From: Myrica gale
Lineage: Eukaryota; Streptophyta; Magnoliopsida; Fagales; Myricaceae
Reading direction: 5' to 3'
DNA: 64,000 nucleotides
Assembly: GCA_963930655.1 (NCBI GenBank)
Contig: OZ005606.1
Span: 17,958,001 to 18,022,000, forward strand
Part shown: in pieces, positions 1 to 11,966 of the stretch
Numbering within the stretch: the stretch's first letter is position 1
Layout: each line of letters opens with the position of its first letter
Notes under the pieces: model-generated
Seen by the model: only the letters and a program-made list of their open reading frames with translations
Database searches by the model: none
Told to the model about the DNA's origin: nothing
Made by a program: the position numbers and the translations under genes

Positions 1-2060
1 ATACTAACCCTAACTAGGGTTTCGCATATTTTATCACATGTTCATGGTTCCTCAATATTATTCCAATTAGCCTAATCCCCAATTTCAAGTATCCAACACA
101 ACAATTATAACCTAATTATCATAATTTACAATTAGGGTTCTTTCACCTTAAACATTCGGCCAACACTAAATTTTATGCATCCTTTAATCACAACTTCAAC
201 TCCAATGGTGATCCCATCCTCCATTCAACAATTTCACAACCTAGGATCTAAAAATCAAAACACAACCACAAGACACCATGCATTATATAATTCGGCCAGC
301 ACATGTTTTTCATCCAAATAATTATGTTTTCTTCAATTTGCATGCATCCTTTACATAACATAATTATTTACCATGCATTAGGTCATTAATCTTGCATATA
401 ACGTGGCACATATCCAGATCTATACATACACAAAATTTCTCTTGGAAACCTAGGGCATATATGGTTCGGCCATAACCCATAACATCACATTTTCATGCTA
501 AAAATTATATCATGCATACCCTTGCATTCTACAATCCGCCTTTGCATGCATTTACTTCACACTTTCATTATTCATGAATAACATGACCAGATCTAACATT
601 CAAACACATCCATAACCATAGATCTAGGGAGATTTACAACTTACAACCAACCAACTTAGCATAAACTTAGATCTAACTTCTTTTAACATACATTACTCTC
701 CCTTTGCATTTTTCTTAACATACAACCTTAGATCCAAGACATACATGGCCAGATCTAACACTTAGACACCTTAATAACACTAGATCTAGCAAAATACAAC
801 ATAAAAATCCAAGATCCAACTACATGAAGTTCGGCCAACAAGGGAAAATGGTAGACCCGAATTTTACCTTGGTGTTCCCTTGTTTTCTCCTTGCTTTTCC
901 TTGCAAAACTTCTTTTTTTTCCTTCACCTCCTTCTTCTCCCTCTTCTTCTCCCTTGTCACACGGGTTTCCCCTTGGTTCAAGCTCCAAATCCCACCTTTT
1001 GGTTTAAAGCTTTGGCTTATCTTCTCCCTTGGTTCTCTCTTTCTCTCTTCTTGGTTCGGTTTTCTCTTCTCTTCTCTTGGCTTTGTGTTTCTCTCTTTTG
1101 GCTTGGTGTTGCACGACCACAATGACCCCAAGAAGTGAAATGAGTGTGTGAGGGTGATGTTAGGCGTGCAAGACTTCTCACAAAAGGTAAAATGGAGTGA
1201 ATTTGGACAAGGAATTCGGCCAAGGGGTAAAACCCACCTTTTTCTCTACTTTTCAGCTTTTGTCATTGTCTTGTCTCTTGTCTTGGTCGACATTCACCCT
1301 TAGCCACACAACTCAAATCCTTCATTCAATGCTTGGCCAACTAACTTAGTTCATTTAGTTGAATTCCAACTACTTAGTTCACTTAACACAATCTAGTTAC
1401 TTAGTAAACTTAATGAAGGTTAGCACTACTAATCTAGTATCATTAGCTTAATCTCAAGGCCCATTGGGCAGCCCAATAAATCCTTTATTCAAGGCCCAAC
1501 ATTACCACCTAAAGCCCAATTCATAAGCCCAAGGGCTAAGGCCTATTGACCAAATTCTCTAAGGCCCAATAACAACATTCCAAGGCCCATTATCATGGGT
1601 TTCATGGCAGCACAATACCATGACTTTTAAAGCCCATTTTCATGATTATTTTAAAGCTCATTATCATAAATTTAAAGGCTCAATATCCACTTAATATTCT
1701 AAGTCTATAGCAGCCCAATATCACAATCCAAAGGGCCCACTATCTCAAATATTAGGGCAGCCCATAAACAATATTTCAATGGCCCAATTACACCTAATAT
1801 TCGGCCAAGTTGGAGTAGCCCATCATCAGCCCATTGCCTTAGGTTTTAAAGCCCAACATAAAATTCTTAGCAGCCCAATAACATCATCCATAAGATAATC
1901 CTTCAAAAATAATCAAGGATATTGAAAAGAAAAATGCAATTAATCTAGCAATATGAAATCGGTTACAATAAAATTTAAATTCCATCCATGGCATTTGAAT
2001 CATAACATCACATATTGGAAATTCAAAATAACTATATATACATTTTCTTAACATTAAATC

Positions 2061-3672
2061 TGTGAGTCTTAAAGACAACCCAAGAGGGGGGGTGAATTGG
2101 GTTTTTCAAAAACTTTTGAACTCTTTTGCACACAAACCCAAAACGTTCTAATCAATATCTAAGAAAAACTATGGACTAGATATATGCAAACAAAGATAAC
2201 AACTATTGTAGATAAACAAGTTCAATCACGAAATATCAGCAGAAATAAAAGAGAAGGGTAAGAGAGATGACACCAGTATTTTTAGGTGGTTCGGCCAATC
2301 TCTTGCCTACGTCCACCCCCAAGGCTATTGACTTCCTTGGGCTTCCTTCACTATTCTCCAAGTGAATACACACCTTAGCTTCCGAGGTGCTAAGGAACCG
2401 TTACAAAGCGTTTTCCGAGCTTACGCTTCAACTCGTTTCCCAAATCCCAAACCCTAGGGATTTCTTCTACTTCTCACAAGTAGGGTACAGTGTTCACACA
2501 ACACTATGAGGGTTTACAAAGATTGGGTACAATGAGTGAAGGCTCTCTAAGCCAGATTTACAAGTGGGTAACTCAAGAAATGAAACGGCTCTCTAAGCCA
2601 AATCTACAAATGAATAGCTCAAGATATGGAAAGGCTCACTAAGCCAAGTCTAAAAATGAAAGAACCTGAGTTTTGCTAGAGGAACAAGATCTTCTGAGAA
2701 AGCTTTGTAGAGTTGCAAGATGATTCACGAGCTTTCTCTCTCAAGAAATTAGGGCAAGAATGATTTTCGTGTGAAGCTCTTCAAGTCTTGTTGTTTCTCT
2801 TTCAAACTTCTTCTATTTATAGTCTCTAGGGCATCAGGGGTCTTCTTGTAAAGATTTGGAGCCGTTGGAGGTCATTTGGGTCCTTTGGAGACAACTTTTA
2901 AGTGAGTGACGTTGCTCCAGATCTGAGAAATCGAAGCATGTGTCGACACCATCCATGTATGTGTCGACACCTAGGAGTTTTGCCTGGAAACTCACTCTCG
3001 GGTGTATGACCAATGTGTCGACACTTATGTCCAATGTGTCGACACTTCTCTTCAAAGTGTTGACCCTTCAAAATGCCTTGGAAACATGCCTTCGGGTGCA
3101 TGTGCAATGTGTCGACACTTTCAAATTGGCTTGGATGCTTGCTTTCTGTCGTATGACCAATGTGTCGACACCTTTGCTCTATGTGTCGACACCTTCAAAT
3201 TGGCTTGGATGCTTGCTTTCTGTTGATAGTGCAATGTGTCGACACTTTTGGTCTATGTGTCGACACCTTCATCTTGGCCTGGGAACTTGCTTTCTGTTGA
3301 ATGACCGATGTGTCGACACCTCTCTACTATGTGTCGACACCTTCACTTTGGCTTGAAACATGCCTTCTGGTGTATGACCGATGTGTCGACACTATGATGA
3401 CATGTGTCGACACCTTCAACACTTAGGCTGAAAAGTGTTTCTCTTGGCACCTTTAAGCAATCCCAAAAACATCTACAATGTAAAGATTGTCCAATAAGCT
3501 TGTGTAGTGGTGTTCAATTATATCTAAGGCCAATTTAAGCTTAGAGAACTCTTGATATCATTTTCTTAAAAAGATTTGCAAATGTAGAATCTAAAGGTCT
3601 CAAACTAGTTGAAAAAGTTTGTTATCATCAAAATCAAAAATAGATTGTTTATAAAACAACCTTGGGCTAACA
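2061..3672 (-). mobile_element. Solo LTR of a SIRE-like Ty1/Copia element
   Basis: On the minus strand it starts TGTTAGCCCAAGG and ends near the CCCCCTCTTGGGTTG...GACTCACA signature. It matches the 5' LTR at 21262-22565 (same start, the same 'tgattttgatgataacaaa' stretch, the same 'ggtggttcggccaa' region reversed). It is flanked by an imperfect 5-bp duplication (AAATC on the left, ATATC on the right) inside the Gypsy LTR, whose sequence resumes on the far side. No internal Copia region is present, so this is a solo LTR left by LTR-LTR recombination. It is about 300 bp longer than the 21262 copy, mostly through expansion of the palindromic array inside it. Confidence 0.85.
2940..3413. repeat. 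Tandem array of the palindrome GTGTCGACAC, about 74-bp period
   Basis: Thirteen perfect copies of the 10-bp palindrome start at 2940, 2961, 3015, 3036, 3109, 3162, 3183, 3236, 3257, 3310, 3331, 3383 and 3404. A decayed copy lies near 3057. They come in pairs 21 bp apart, and pairs recur about every 74 bp, so the true unit is a 74-bp tandem repeat with two sites. It lies inside the solo Copia LTR. Fewer copies occur in the other two LTRs of the family. Confidence 0.9.
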
Positions 3673-3802
3673 ATATCATGCCTTGGCCAAGCAAGGTCTC
3701 TTTTAATACAAAATAGGTCATGGAATCCTTCATCTTGTAATGAAGTAGACACAGGTTTCTTTGGGGTCTTACATGTTCATTATTGGCTAGGAAGTCTTTT
3801 CT

Positions 3803-4459
3803 CGTATGCTCATTCGGGAGGAAAATCGTGGGACACTTCATGGTGTTCCGCTTGGACGGGGTGTACCGGCACAATCACATCTTTTATTTGCAGATGATCT
3901 CCTTATATTTAGTCGCGCTACCAGAGAGGCTGCCCAATGTATTGTGGATTGTTTAAACAAATATGGCAACTGGTCGGGACAACGGCTTAACACCCAAAAA
4001 TCTTCTCTCTCTTTTAGTCGAAATGTGAGTAATGTTACAAACTCCTCTATTTGCTCTATATTCCAACTTCCTCACAAAGCGAATGTTGAGAAACATTTGG
4101 GGATTCCAATGGTGCTTGCTCGTAACAAACAGCGACAGTTTAAATTCATTTGTGAAAGGGTGAAACAAAGGTTGGAAGGCTGGCAAATGAAAACTCTTTC
4201 CCAAGCTGGGCGATAGGTGCTGATTCGATCTGTTGCTGCGGCACTCCCAACTTACACCATGGCAAATTATTTGTTGCCCAAGGCTATATGTGCTTGGTTG
4301 GACTGTATAATGATGAACTTTTGGTGGGGCCATCCTAACCGGCACCACTTGTGTCTTAAATCACGACTCTCGATTTGTAGGTCAAAATGCGATGGAGGTT
4401 TAGGTCTGAAACGTATGGAAGTTCATAATCAAACTCAACACATTAAATTATGGGTGTAG
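3803..4459 (+). pseudogene. LINE reverse transcriptase, C-terminal part (broken)
   Basis: The translation starts LIREENRGTLHGVPLGRG and runs into HLLFADDLLIF, the (F/Y)ADD catalytic box of non-LTR reverse transcriptases. It continues with LNTQKSSLSFS and HLGIPMV, conserved in plant LINE RTs. A stop after QAGR (about 4214) interrupts the frame. Downstream, VLIRSVAAALPTYTM and the FWWGHPNRHHLCLKS block are the thumb/connection region typical of this family. The fingers and most of the palm are missing. It would have copied LINE RNA at the nicked target site; this copy cannot. Confidence 0.85.
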
Positions 4460-4912
4460 ATTATTAGAGCCAAATATCTGAAAACTGATTTCATTTGGGA
4501 TGCCCATGCTACTACCAATACTTCGTGGTTTTGGCGTGGAGTCACAAGGGTTGCTTGCATTCTCCAAGATTCTTATTGTTATCAGATTGGCAATGGTGAG
4601 TCAGTTTGAGTTTGGAAAGATCATTGGCTGCCTTACCCGTCGCCCCATTGTCCTTCGCCCCAGGTGGGTGGTTTTATTCAAGATGAAGAGCTTTTGGTTA
4701 GTGAGCTTATACTTCCTATCTCTTGCACCTAGAATATTGGGCTTGTTCGGCATTTATTCTGTCCGGAGGACGCTGAAGCTATCCTGCAACTACACATTCC
4801 CACCACCCTGCAAGAGGACAAACTTGTTTGGGCTGATAATGTTAATGGGACCTTCTCTTTAAGATCAGTTCATGCACAGTTATCAAACAATGCACCGTAC
4901 TTACATCCTTTT

Positions 4913-5871
4913 GTGGCTGATGACTGGAAGATTCTTTGGCGCATTCCTATGCCTGCCAGACTCAAACTTCTTCTGTGGAAAATCGCATGGAACTGTTTAC
5001 CGTGTATGGACCGAATTGGCAGCTTCATTCCCCAGGAAGATTATGATCAGAATTGTGTCTTCTGCTTGTCGTCATCTGAATCCCTTGTCCATTTGTTCTT
5101 CGACTGTCCAATGGCGCAAGCTCTATGGAGGACTGCTCCCTTGTCGTTTGTTACTCGAAACTTTCCTTCACTCGAGATTGCAGATTGGATGAAATTTATC
5201 ATCAAGCCAACCCAATTCTTGAATCTTCCACTTGATCAACATGTTAATTTTATTCGTTTTGCAGCAATTTTTGTGGACACTATTTGGTATTCCAGAAATC
5301 AGTATATCCACTAGGGAGGTGAGGTTACTTTTGATTAGCTCAATCGGACTATTTTCTCACGATATTGTGAGCTGCTATCTGCGTGGAGGGATAAAGAGAA
5401 CATTCAACAGTCGGTTTGGCAACCTCCCCCCATCGATTCGTGGAAAATCAATGTGGATGTCGCCATAAGGAATTCTTTTGCCTTTGCTGCTGTGGTATGC
5501 TGATATTCTGATAGAAACATCCTCTTTGTTAGCACAAAGAGGCTTCCTCCTTGTGGCCTCTTGTGGGCAAGGCAAGGGCAGCACTTTTTGCTGTCCATGA
5601 GGCGATACTATTTTCTGATGGCCCCTTCATCTTTGAAGGTGACTCTTTGGTAGTTATGGATTCTATTAACCAACGTGGCAGGGGAGGAGTATGGCAGATC
5701 GATCACGTGGTGGTTGATATTCACCGATTGGTACACAGGAGAAGGAACTGGAAATTTGATCATGTAAAGAGGAATGCCAATGAACTTGCCCATCGAATTG
5801 CTCGGTGGGCATCTTCGGCTAACTTAGTGGGAAATATTCTCATTGCTTGTATTCCACGTAACATTCTATAA
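4913..5871 (+). pseudogene. LINE zf-RVT and RNase H-like domains (broken)
   Basis: From 4913 to about 5130 the frame reads WKILWRIPMPARLKLLLWK, then CVFCLSSSESLVHLFFDCP. This is the zf-RVT (reverse-transcriptase zinc-binding) module with its Cys/His pattern. After frame breaks, 5551-5871 encodes an RNase H-like (RVT_3) domain with FEGDSLVVMDSIN and FDHVKRNANELAHRIARWA. The latter has the conserved N-x-x-A-H/D-x-x-A motif. It ends at a stop about 70 bases before the A-tract. These are the last domains of LINE ORF2. Confidence 0.8.
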
Positions 5872-5950
5872 AGTGATAATCCATGGATTCCCCCCATGAA
5901 TTGTTGCTTGTGGCTTTAGCAATGAATCCTTTATTTAGAAAAAAAAAAAA

Positions 5951-6154
5951 CCCTAGATTTATTGTTAGAATCATGCCTGTATATAATAGACCACACGATC
6001 CTCTGAGACAAGCCAATGGAATATAGATGCATAGCATTCAAACAGAGATAAATTTGTGCTTGCATCTAATGGGATAATAAAGGCGGTGCAAATTTGTTTT
6101 ATGACTGGAGTTACGACCACTACAAGCAAATGCATATTGCCCTTCTTAGTTCAT
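5951..6154. other. Intergenic spacer between the LINE and the SDR gene
   Basis: Short AT-rich spacer. It should contain the 3' UTR of the SDR gene, read on the minus strand. I saw no clear AATAAA signal on that strand. Confidence 0.4.
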
Positions 6155-7064
6155 CTATTTTTTTATTTCATTTTCTTCACGTTTGTAGATGAAACTCATG
6201 TCACTGATAGCAGACGTATATCCCCCATCAAGAACAAGATTGTGTGCCGTTACGAATCCAGCATCCGCACTAGCCAGGAAGAGCGCAGCTTGAGCCACGT
6301 CTTCCGTGCTTGCACCTCTCCCACGCAACAAACTCCCTCTTTCACCTACAATCTTGCTGACTTCTTCAGGCCTCACATCCCCAAGAAACTTTCTGAAGGC
6401 GCTGAGAAGCATCTCTGACGGAACGCCATGCGGAGAAATGCAGTTCACTCGAATTCCATGCACTCCGAGCTCACATGCAGCACTTCTCATCAATCCAATG
6501 ATTGCCTCTTTTGACAACGTGTAGGGGTGTCCTGCTAGGCCTCCCATGAGGGCTGCTGAGCTTGATGTGCATATGATGCTTCCTCCTTTTTTCCCTTCGA
6601 TCATGGCTTGTGCAGCATGTTTCATCCCATGCAAAACTCCATACAGATTAACCGAGAGCAGAGGCTTGACTTGGTCCATGTCAAGATTAGTGATGCTTCC
6701 ACCAGGGCCACCTATGCCAGCATTGTTGAACATGATGTCTAGTCGGCCTTTCCAAGTCAGTGCGAGCTGGACAGCTGACTCAACATCGGCTTCCTCTGCG
6801 ACGTTGCAGTGTATGTAGCGGCCTCCTATCAGATCAGCTAGTGTCGCTCCCAGTTCGTCGATTATGTCGGCAATTATAACATAGGCCCCATTTTGTGCAA
6901 ACAGCTTTGCAGTGGCCGCTCCAATTCCTCTTGCACCACCAGTTATAACTGCGACCTTGCCAATCAACCTAACAAAATTTAAGCATGCACATAGGATATA
7001 AACTTGAATTTACAATGGATCCGAAATAGTGTACGACTATTTGCCAAATTGCTTAGATTACAAT

Positions 7065-7095
<31 letters not shown>

Positions 7096-7255
7096 CAAAG
7101 AAAAATGTCATATGAATCAACCAATTCATAAAATTTGGTTCTGCAGCTCAGAATATTCTCCAACACACGTTCTAGGCTATTGTAGCGATCAGCGGGACAA
7201 ACCTTTTCGCGGATAAACCCTGCAAATCATCATGCATCCCCGTATCTGGCTCCAT
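6155..7255 (-). CDS. Short-chain dehydrogenase/reductase (SDR110C, ABA2/secoisolariciresinol dehydrogenase-like), two exons
   Basis: NAD(P)-dependent oxidoreductase of the classical SDR family. Exon 2 (6155-6968) holds nearly all of the protein. A 53-bp exon 1 (7203-7255) supplies the start MEPDTGMHDDLQGLSAKR. The predicted intron (6969-7202) has a GT donor and a TTGTTAG acceptor and keeps the frame, giving 288 residues, normal for the family. In that numbering: TGGARGIG cofactor loop at 27-34; an acidic residue at the end of beta-2 (D52), suggesting NAD; NNAG at 99-102; catalytic Ser near 154, Tyr167 and Lys171 (YTLSK); then the GIRVNCISPHGV block and a C-terminal LDGGYTSA. The closest groups I recognise are xanthoxin dehydrogenase, secoisolariciresinol dehydrogenase and momilactone synthase-like enzymes, so a role in specialised or hormone metabolism is plausible. 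The substrate cannot be told. The frame has no breaks and looks functional. Confidence 0.88.
7069..7095. repeat. (GA)n microsatellite in the SDR intron
   Basis: About 27 bp of uninterrupted GA dinucleotides in the single predicted intron of the SDR gene. Likely length-polymorphic. Confidence 0.95.
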
Positions 7256-7290
7256 TTCAGTTGAATGCCTGATAGCAATTGGATGGGCCG

Positions 7291-7300
7291 GACTATATAA
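7291..7300 (-). promoter_or_regulatory. TATA box of the SDR gene
   Basis: On the minus strand this reads TTATATAGTC, about 36-45 bases upstream of the proposed ATG at 7255. That is a good TATA position if the 5' leader is very short. It also supports the exon 1 start. Confidence 0.55.
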
Positions 7301-9970
7301 CGGCAGTTCATATGTTGTAAAGACTGAGGAGCTGTATCTGCTAAAAACAGAGGAGTGGTACTCTTTAGAACTTAGCTTCTTTATTCCTGCACGCTATTTT
7401 CGTTCTGCACAACTACTTCACAACCAAAACTAAGTTAGCAGCCCATCCATCAGCAGACGTCCAATTTTCAAATCCTGTGTTTATCTAAATTTCAACAACA
7501 CAATGCCATCCGTTTGTGGGATCATGGCGACTTAAATCAGTTTGTGTTGCTATACATGCGAAACTTGTCCACAACATATGAAATTTTTTGTTGACTGGAG
7601 ATTGAAAAGCTCTATAATCCAATGACGTGGCAACCTTAAATTTGGGAAAAAAAATTGGCTAATCTGTGTCAATTGAATGGAATTACATCATAGGCGTACT
7701 CCTCAAGGTTCCCTACAACTCTTGAAGTATATCGTGTGCCAGCTTACACTGCAAGTGATCAGCCAGAGAGTAGATAATGGAATTGTAACCTATGATATTC
7801 ATTTACATTAGGACAAATTTTTTTTTCCGTATTTTACTTTATGTAAAGTACTTTCTATACTTACAACTGTTTGGAGAGCCTCCAAAATACGGTCAACCGA
7901 AACTTAATTCGGTCTACCGCAAAACACAACTCCACTTTCATGAAAGCAGCTTACTTCTAAAACTAGTGAATCTTATTTCCCACTGCCTCTCCTAGTCTTA
8001 AGGGTGGGAAAAAACTGCCGACCCGACCTCCCAACTCGGAACTGATTCGTCTCAACCAAGAGAAATCAAGTTTGGATCTCTAATAGATGAAAGTTTTTTC
8101 CCCTTGTGCCCTTAACGAAATGACACAATTTTACTCACTTTTATGTGTTTTATCTTATAACTTGAGCCGAAGTATTCAAAGGAACCCGACCCGACTGACA
8201 CTGAAGGTTTTAGCTTTTTTCAGGGTTGGGTTGCAAACTTCTCACCCTGATTGCCTCGGGCTCGGGGTCAGGGTTGTGGAATCTCAATCCCGAATCTCAT
8301 TTGAAAAAACCTACTCAGTCTCTTACTCGACACTCAACCATCTCTATCTCATTTGATTCTCACTCGACAGTCCCCTCTCTCCCACTCTCACTCTCTCATG
8401 AAGGCTCTCAATTCTCATATCTTCTGCCATGGCCCGACCCTTTTCTTACTCTTTCAAAAAAATTGGATAAGAAAGCGTGCACGAGACACACATGTGACTC
8501 ATAGTGACATTTTATGCCCATTTTATCCAAATATTGGCCATCATCACCACCATTGTTAACCGCTAAAACCGGTCATGCTTATGTTGTATAACTTAAGATT
8601 TGTTTTAGTTTCCTATTATTGGACACAGGAGTGGTCAACATAGAGTTTTGAAATTCAAATCAATTTTTGGTTTGATTTCGAATATATAGTTATGGGTCAT
8701 TGTAAAGTTCTATATTTCTCGGTGTCAATGTATCAAACAATGTAATTTAGAGTTTAAAAAGAAAAAGAAAAAAAGCTATGATAAAATTGAAGGTCTAGCA
8801 ACAAGTTACGAACTTTGGACAAATTTCTATTTTAATTAATCTCTTTTGGCTTTTAAACATGTCTTCATTTCTTGAAGAGTATTTTATATTTCGCGATTAA
8901 TATTTTGTGAGATGTAATTTTGAATTATCTATATTTGGGGGTTATTCCAAATTAGACTATATATACCCAATTACTATAAAAAAAAACATCAAATTATTGA
9001 GTATTTTCATGAATTAAGCCTTAAGCTTTGGAAGTACAATGTCTTCTAAAAAATTTTACCTTTCGGGTGCGAGTCCTTGTCATGTAGCCCCTTGTATTTA
9101 TTTTATTTATTTATTTATTTTGGTGGTGATTTTCTATATCCTATTTAATTTTTATTTGGGTGATGAACTTATTTATCTATTTGTAAGTTTGTATCGATTC
9201 TCGACAACCATGGTTAATTCATTGAACAAATGGTTTATCCATTCTCTCTTTTCACTCTTTTGTTGTTAATTTTTAATTTATTTAACTAGTTTAGTAAAGA
9301 AGATTAAGTAACTCTATAAATTGCTACCATAACGGACCACTCTAGACTTTATTGTCAAAACAAAAGCATGAGAGGATGAAAACCTAGATAGAAATGAGTG
9401 AAAATGAATTGTCGGACAACCATGGGTATTTAAAATCCGATGTTAGTGGTCGACTGGAACTTGTACTGATTGCATCTGGTAGTTCATTAAGATACTGGTT
9501 TCATCAGCTCCTCATATCGGCTGCAACCACTTAAAACAAATTCATCAAAAAAAAAATTGAAGGCTTAAGATTGAAATGTTGGATGCATCTAATATTATCG
9601 AGACATGTATTAGGTATCACCCAAAAATCCAACAAATTATCCAAAATTCAAGAAAAACTTATGGGAATTCATCCAAACAAAAAAAATCATGGCAAATTAT
9701 CATCCAACAATTATTAATACATGAGAAAACATCCAAAAGAACATTAATTAAACGTGAAACATTAGGAGGTTTTTATAGATTATAACTTAGAGTATTAAAT
9801 AACTACCAAATTGAAATAGTATTGGAGTGACTAACGAGGACTCGAGAGTTCATTGCGATTACGGTAGTAGCTTATTGAGTGGGTTTGTACCGACCCCTTC
9901 GCTACTAATAACAATTTAAAGGTTATTTGCATCCAAAAGTCCTAAGTTCCTTCTAAGCTCACAAAAGTGG
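7301..9970. other. Non-coding AT-rich intergenic DNA
   Basis: The first few hundred bases are presumably the upstream regulatory region of the SDR gene. After that I see only AT-rich sequence with simple runs (for example TTTA repeats near 9095-9120) and some CCCGACC-type stretches at about 8010-8280. Short open frames show no recognisable protein features. Confidence 0.6.
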
Positions 9971-9973
9971 TAA

Positions 9974-10975
9974 TTAATTAAGGGCTATGAAAATATCAAC
10001 CAATTGGTCATTTGTGCTGACAAATTCGAGTGAGATAACTCCTTTTTGTATATGATCTCTCAAGAAGTGATGTCTAACTTCTATATGCTTAGTCCTTAAA
10101 TGTTGAATATGATTCTTGGATAGATTTATGGCACTCGTGTTATCACATCTAATGGGGATGTGATCAAACAATAATCTTAAAATCTTTAAGACTTTGTGTC
10201 ATCCATAAACTTGACCACAACAACTACAGGTGGCTATATTCAGCCCCGATTGTTGATAAAGAAATTGAATTTTGCTTCTTACTTGACCAAGAAACTGAAA
10301 AAGAAAAAAGTGACAAGTGTCACTTGTGTTTTTCTCTCTATTTTACAACCAGCATCTTAATAGCTAATCAATCAAGGTGTGTGCCTTTGGAATATCAAAG
10401 TCCAAAATTTATGTTGTTCAAGCAAATTGTGAAAATTTCGTTTAATGGCACAAAGATGAGATTCTTATGGACAAGATTAAAACAAGCACATAAGCAAATA
10501 TTAAACATAATATCGATTATACTTGCAGTTCAATAATTAGAGAGTCAATCATACCTCGATATTTAGTGTTGTCCACTTTCTCTCTATTTTCATCCGCATC
10601 AAATTTCAAAGATGTAGTAAGGGGAGTGTTCGCGGACATTTTCCAAGCTAAATCTCTTCAATAAGTCTTTTCACATACTTGGATTGATTTATGAAGATCT
10701 TATTTTTACCTTGCTTAATTTGATGTCGAAGAAAGAAGTTTAGCTTTCCCATCATACTTATTTCAACCTCCTTTTGCATGCATATAGAGAATTTCTCACA
10801 AAGTAACTCATTAGTAACAAAAATGATATCATCCACATATATTTTGACAAACAATAAATAGTTATTTTTTGTATTTGTGAAATGTGTAATGTCTTTTTTA
10901 CCTATAGAGAAGCTATTTTCAACAAGAAAAGTTTTAAGTCTATCGTACAATGTTTTTATAATAAAAAAACCACTC
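9974..10975 (-). pseudogene. Ty1/Copia pol fragment (RT end and RNase H)
   Basis: On the minus strand 10648-10950 encodes the end of a Copia reverse transcriptase: KIYVDDIIFVTN (the YVDD catalytic box), then LNFFLRHQIKQ and FINQSKYVKRLIEE. Further on, a frameshifted piece resembles the DNTKYRGMIDSL block. 9974-10171 encodes the RNase H tail: IPIRCDNTSAINLSKN, HLRTKHIEVRHHFLRDHI and FVSTNDQLVDIF. The region between them (about 10175-10540) does not read as pol, so part of RNase H has been lost or replaced. No LTRs flank it. It is close in type to the SIRE-like element at 21262-35240 but in the opposite orientation. Confidence 0.85.
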
Positions 10976-11966
10976 CACAGTTATAGTCCCCCGAAATCGA
11001 TCATGGGAAGCGGAGAGGAAGGTGGTTAAGAAAAAAAAAATATGGGGACATATCACGAAAGAAGTATGCAAATACGCTAATTATTAAGTAAGCCTAAAAA
11101 TTGTGATTAAGAACGAACTTACGCATAGAAGGTCTCATTACTTCTCGAAAGGGAAAAGTTCATAGTTGTGTGTGGGTAAGCCACAGGGAGGAGAATCAAA
11201 GTTTTATCAAGTGTGAGCAGTTGGTTGAAGGGTAGACAAAATCACTGGTTTCACCAGAGGTGATCATTAATTTTTAAATTTTTCCTTTTGTTTTCTTCTT
11301 TCCATTTATTATCAATGAACTGAAAGAGAATAATAGTGTTTCTCTTGCTTTAGCATAGTAGCAATTTCTTCAAAGAAAAATGTTAATACATGAGGAAAGA
11401 AAAAATCAAGTATATATTCTTTTAAAATCCATGAAACATTAGTGGCTCCTAAAAAAACTCGGAATTTATTTATTTCTTATATTATGATACCTCACTACAA
11501 ATTGATTATCTAAAATTTTATCATGATTGCAAAAATTTATCTCTCATCATTTTTTGATCGATTCTCATAAATTTTTTCACTTTTTTACCGCCTCTCATAA
11601 ATTGTTTCACTTTTCCACCTTCTCGTAAATTTTTTCACTCTCTTCACTTTATCATCAATTTTTATAACCAAAACTTTAACATCCCTCAAATTTTGTCAAT
11701 AAAACACACTCTACAGGCCATGGTAACTTGTATGGTAACGAACTAACCAAAGCCACCTAAAAGCCCAAAGGTCACCGGGGTGATCGGAGTAGACCGGGGT
11801 GTCGTATATCCCGTACGAAAGCCTCGAGCAAACCAATTGGTCCTTTTTTTTTTAACAAAACCCATTGGTCATTTACACGGCAGACGACACAAGGGAAGTG
11901 ATCGGAGTAGACCACACAGACGCAAAGATTACCCAGAACAAACAGAAGTCGAAGTTTCCCGGAGCC
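10976..11966. other. Intergenic DNA upstream of NDUFB7
   Basis: AT-rich, with a run of repeated 'ctcataaattttttcactttt'-like units at about 11560-11640 that resemble the MITE internal sequence seen elsewhere in the window. The last about 200 bases, with higher GC, should carry the NDUFB7 promoter and 5' leader. I could not fix a TATA box. Confidence 0.5.

Larger units (their letters stand above)
1..3773 (-). mobile_element. Long LTR of a Ty3/Gypsy element, copy A (incomplete, interrupted)
   Basis: This resembles the complete LTR at 24175-27881 along its length. Shared stretches include the 'aggatctaaaaatcaaaaca' region, the 'ggcccattgggc' and 'cagcccaat' motifs, and the terminal 'ccttggccaagcaaggt' followed by 'ggggtcttaca'. 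In minus orientation the LTR begins TGTAAGACCCC at 3773 and runs off the left edge of the window. It is interrupted by a solo Copia LTR (2061-3672). Compared with copy B it has about 60 extra bases just before its terminus. It abuts LINE sequence at 3774, so it probably inserted into that LINE. There is no coding sequence in it; long open frames in its CT-rich part (about 820-1220) are low-complexity. Confidence 0.8.
3774..5950 (+). mobile_element. L1-type LINE, 5'-truncated and degenerate
   Basis: Reading left to right the stretch holds the end of a non-LTR reverse transcriptase (FADD box), a zf-RVT-like zinc-binding region, an RNase H-like domain, a short 3' UTR and an A-tract at about 5938-5949. 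That is the usual order of the second ORF of plant L1 elements. The upstream endonuclease and the first part of the RT are absent because a Gypsy LTR abuts at 3773. The frame is broken by several stops and frameshifts, so the copy is dead. Confidence 0.85.

Noticed and set aside
1-30. Telomere-like CTAACCCTAACTAGGG at the window start
   Set aside because: Only one and a half units; it is part of the LTR sequence, and similar AGGGTT words recur through the LTR.
824-1138. Overlapping 80-104 residue open frames on both strands
   Set aside because: They lie in a CT-rich part of a Gypsy LTR, encode F/S/L-rich or K/E-rich low-complexity sequence, and a matching CT-rich tract occurs in the other LTR copy (26430-26870).
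2940-3356. 138-residue frame with repeated VSTP/VSTL motifs
   Set aside because: It is the translation of the palindromic repeat array in a Copia LTR, not a gene.
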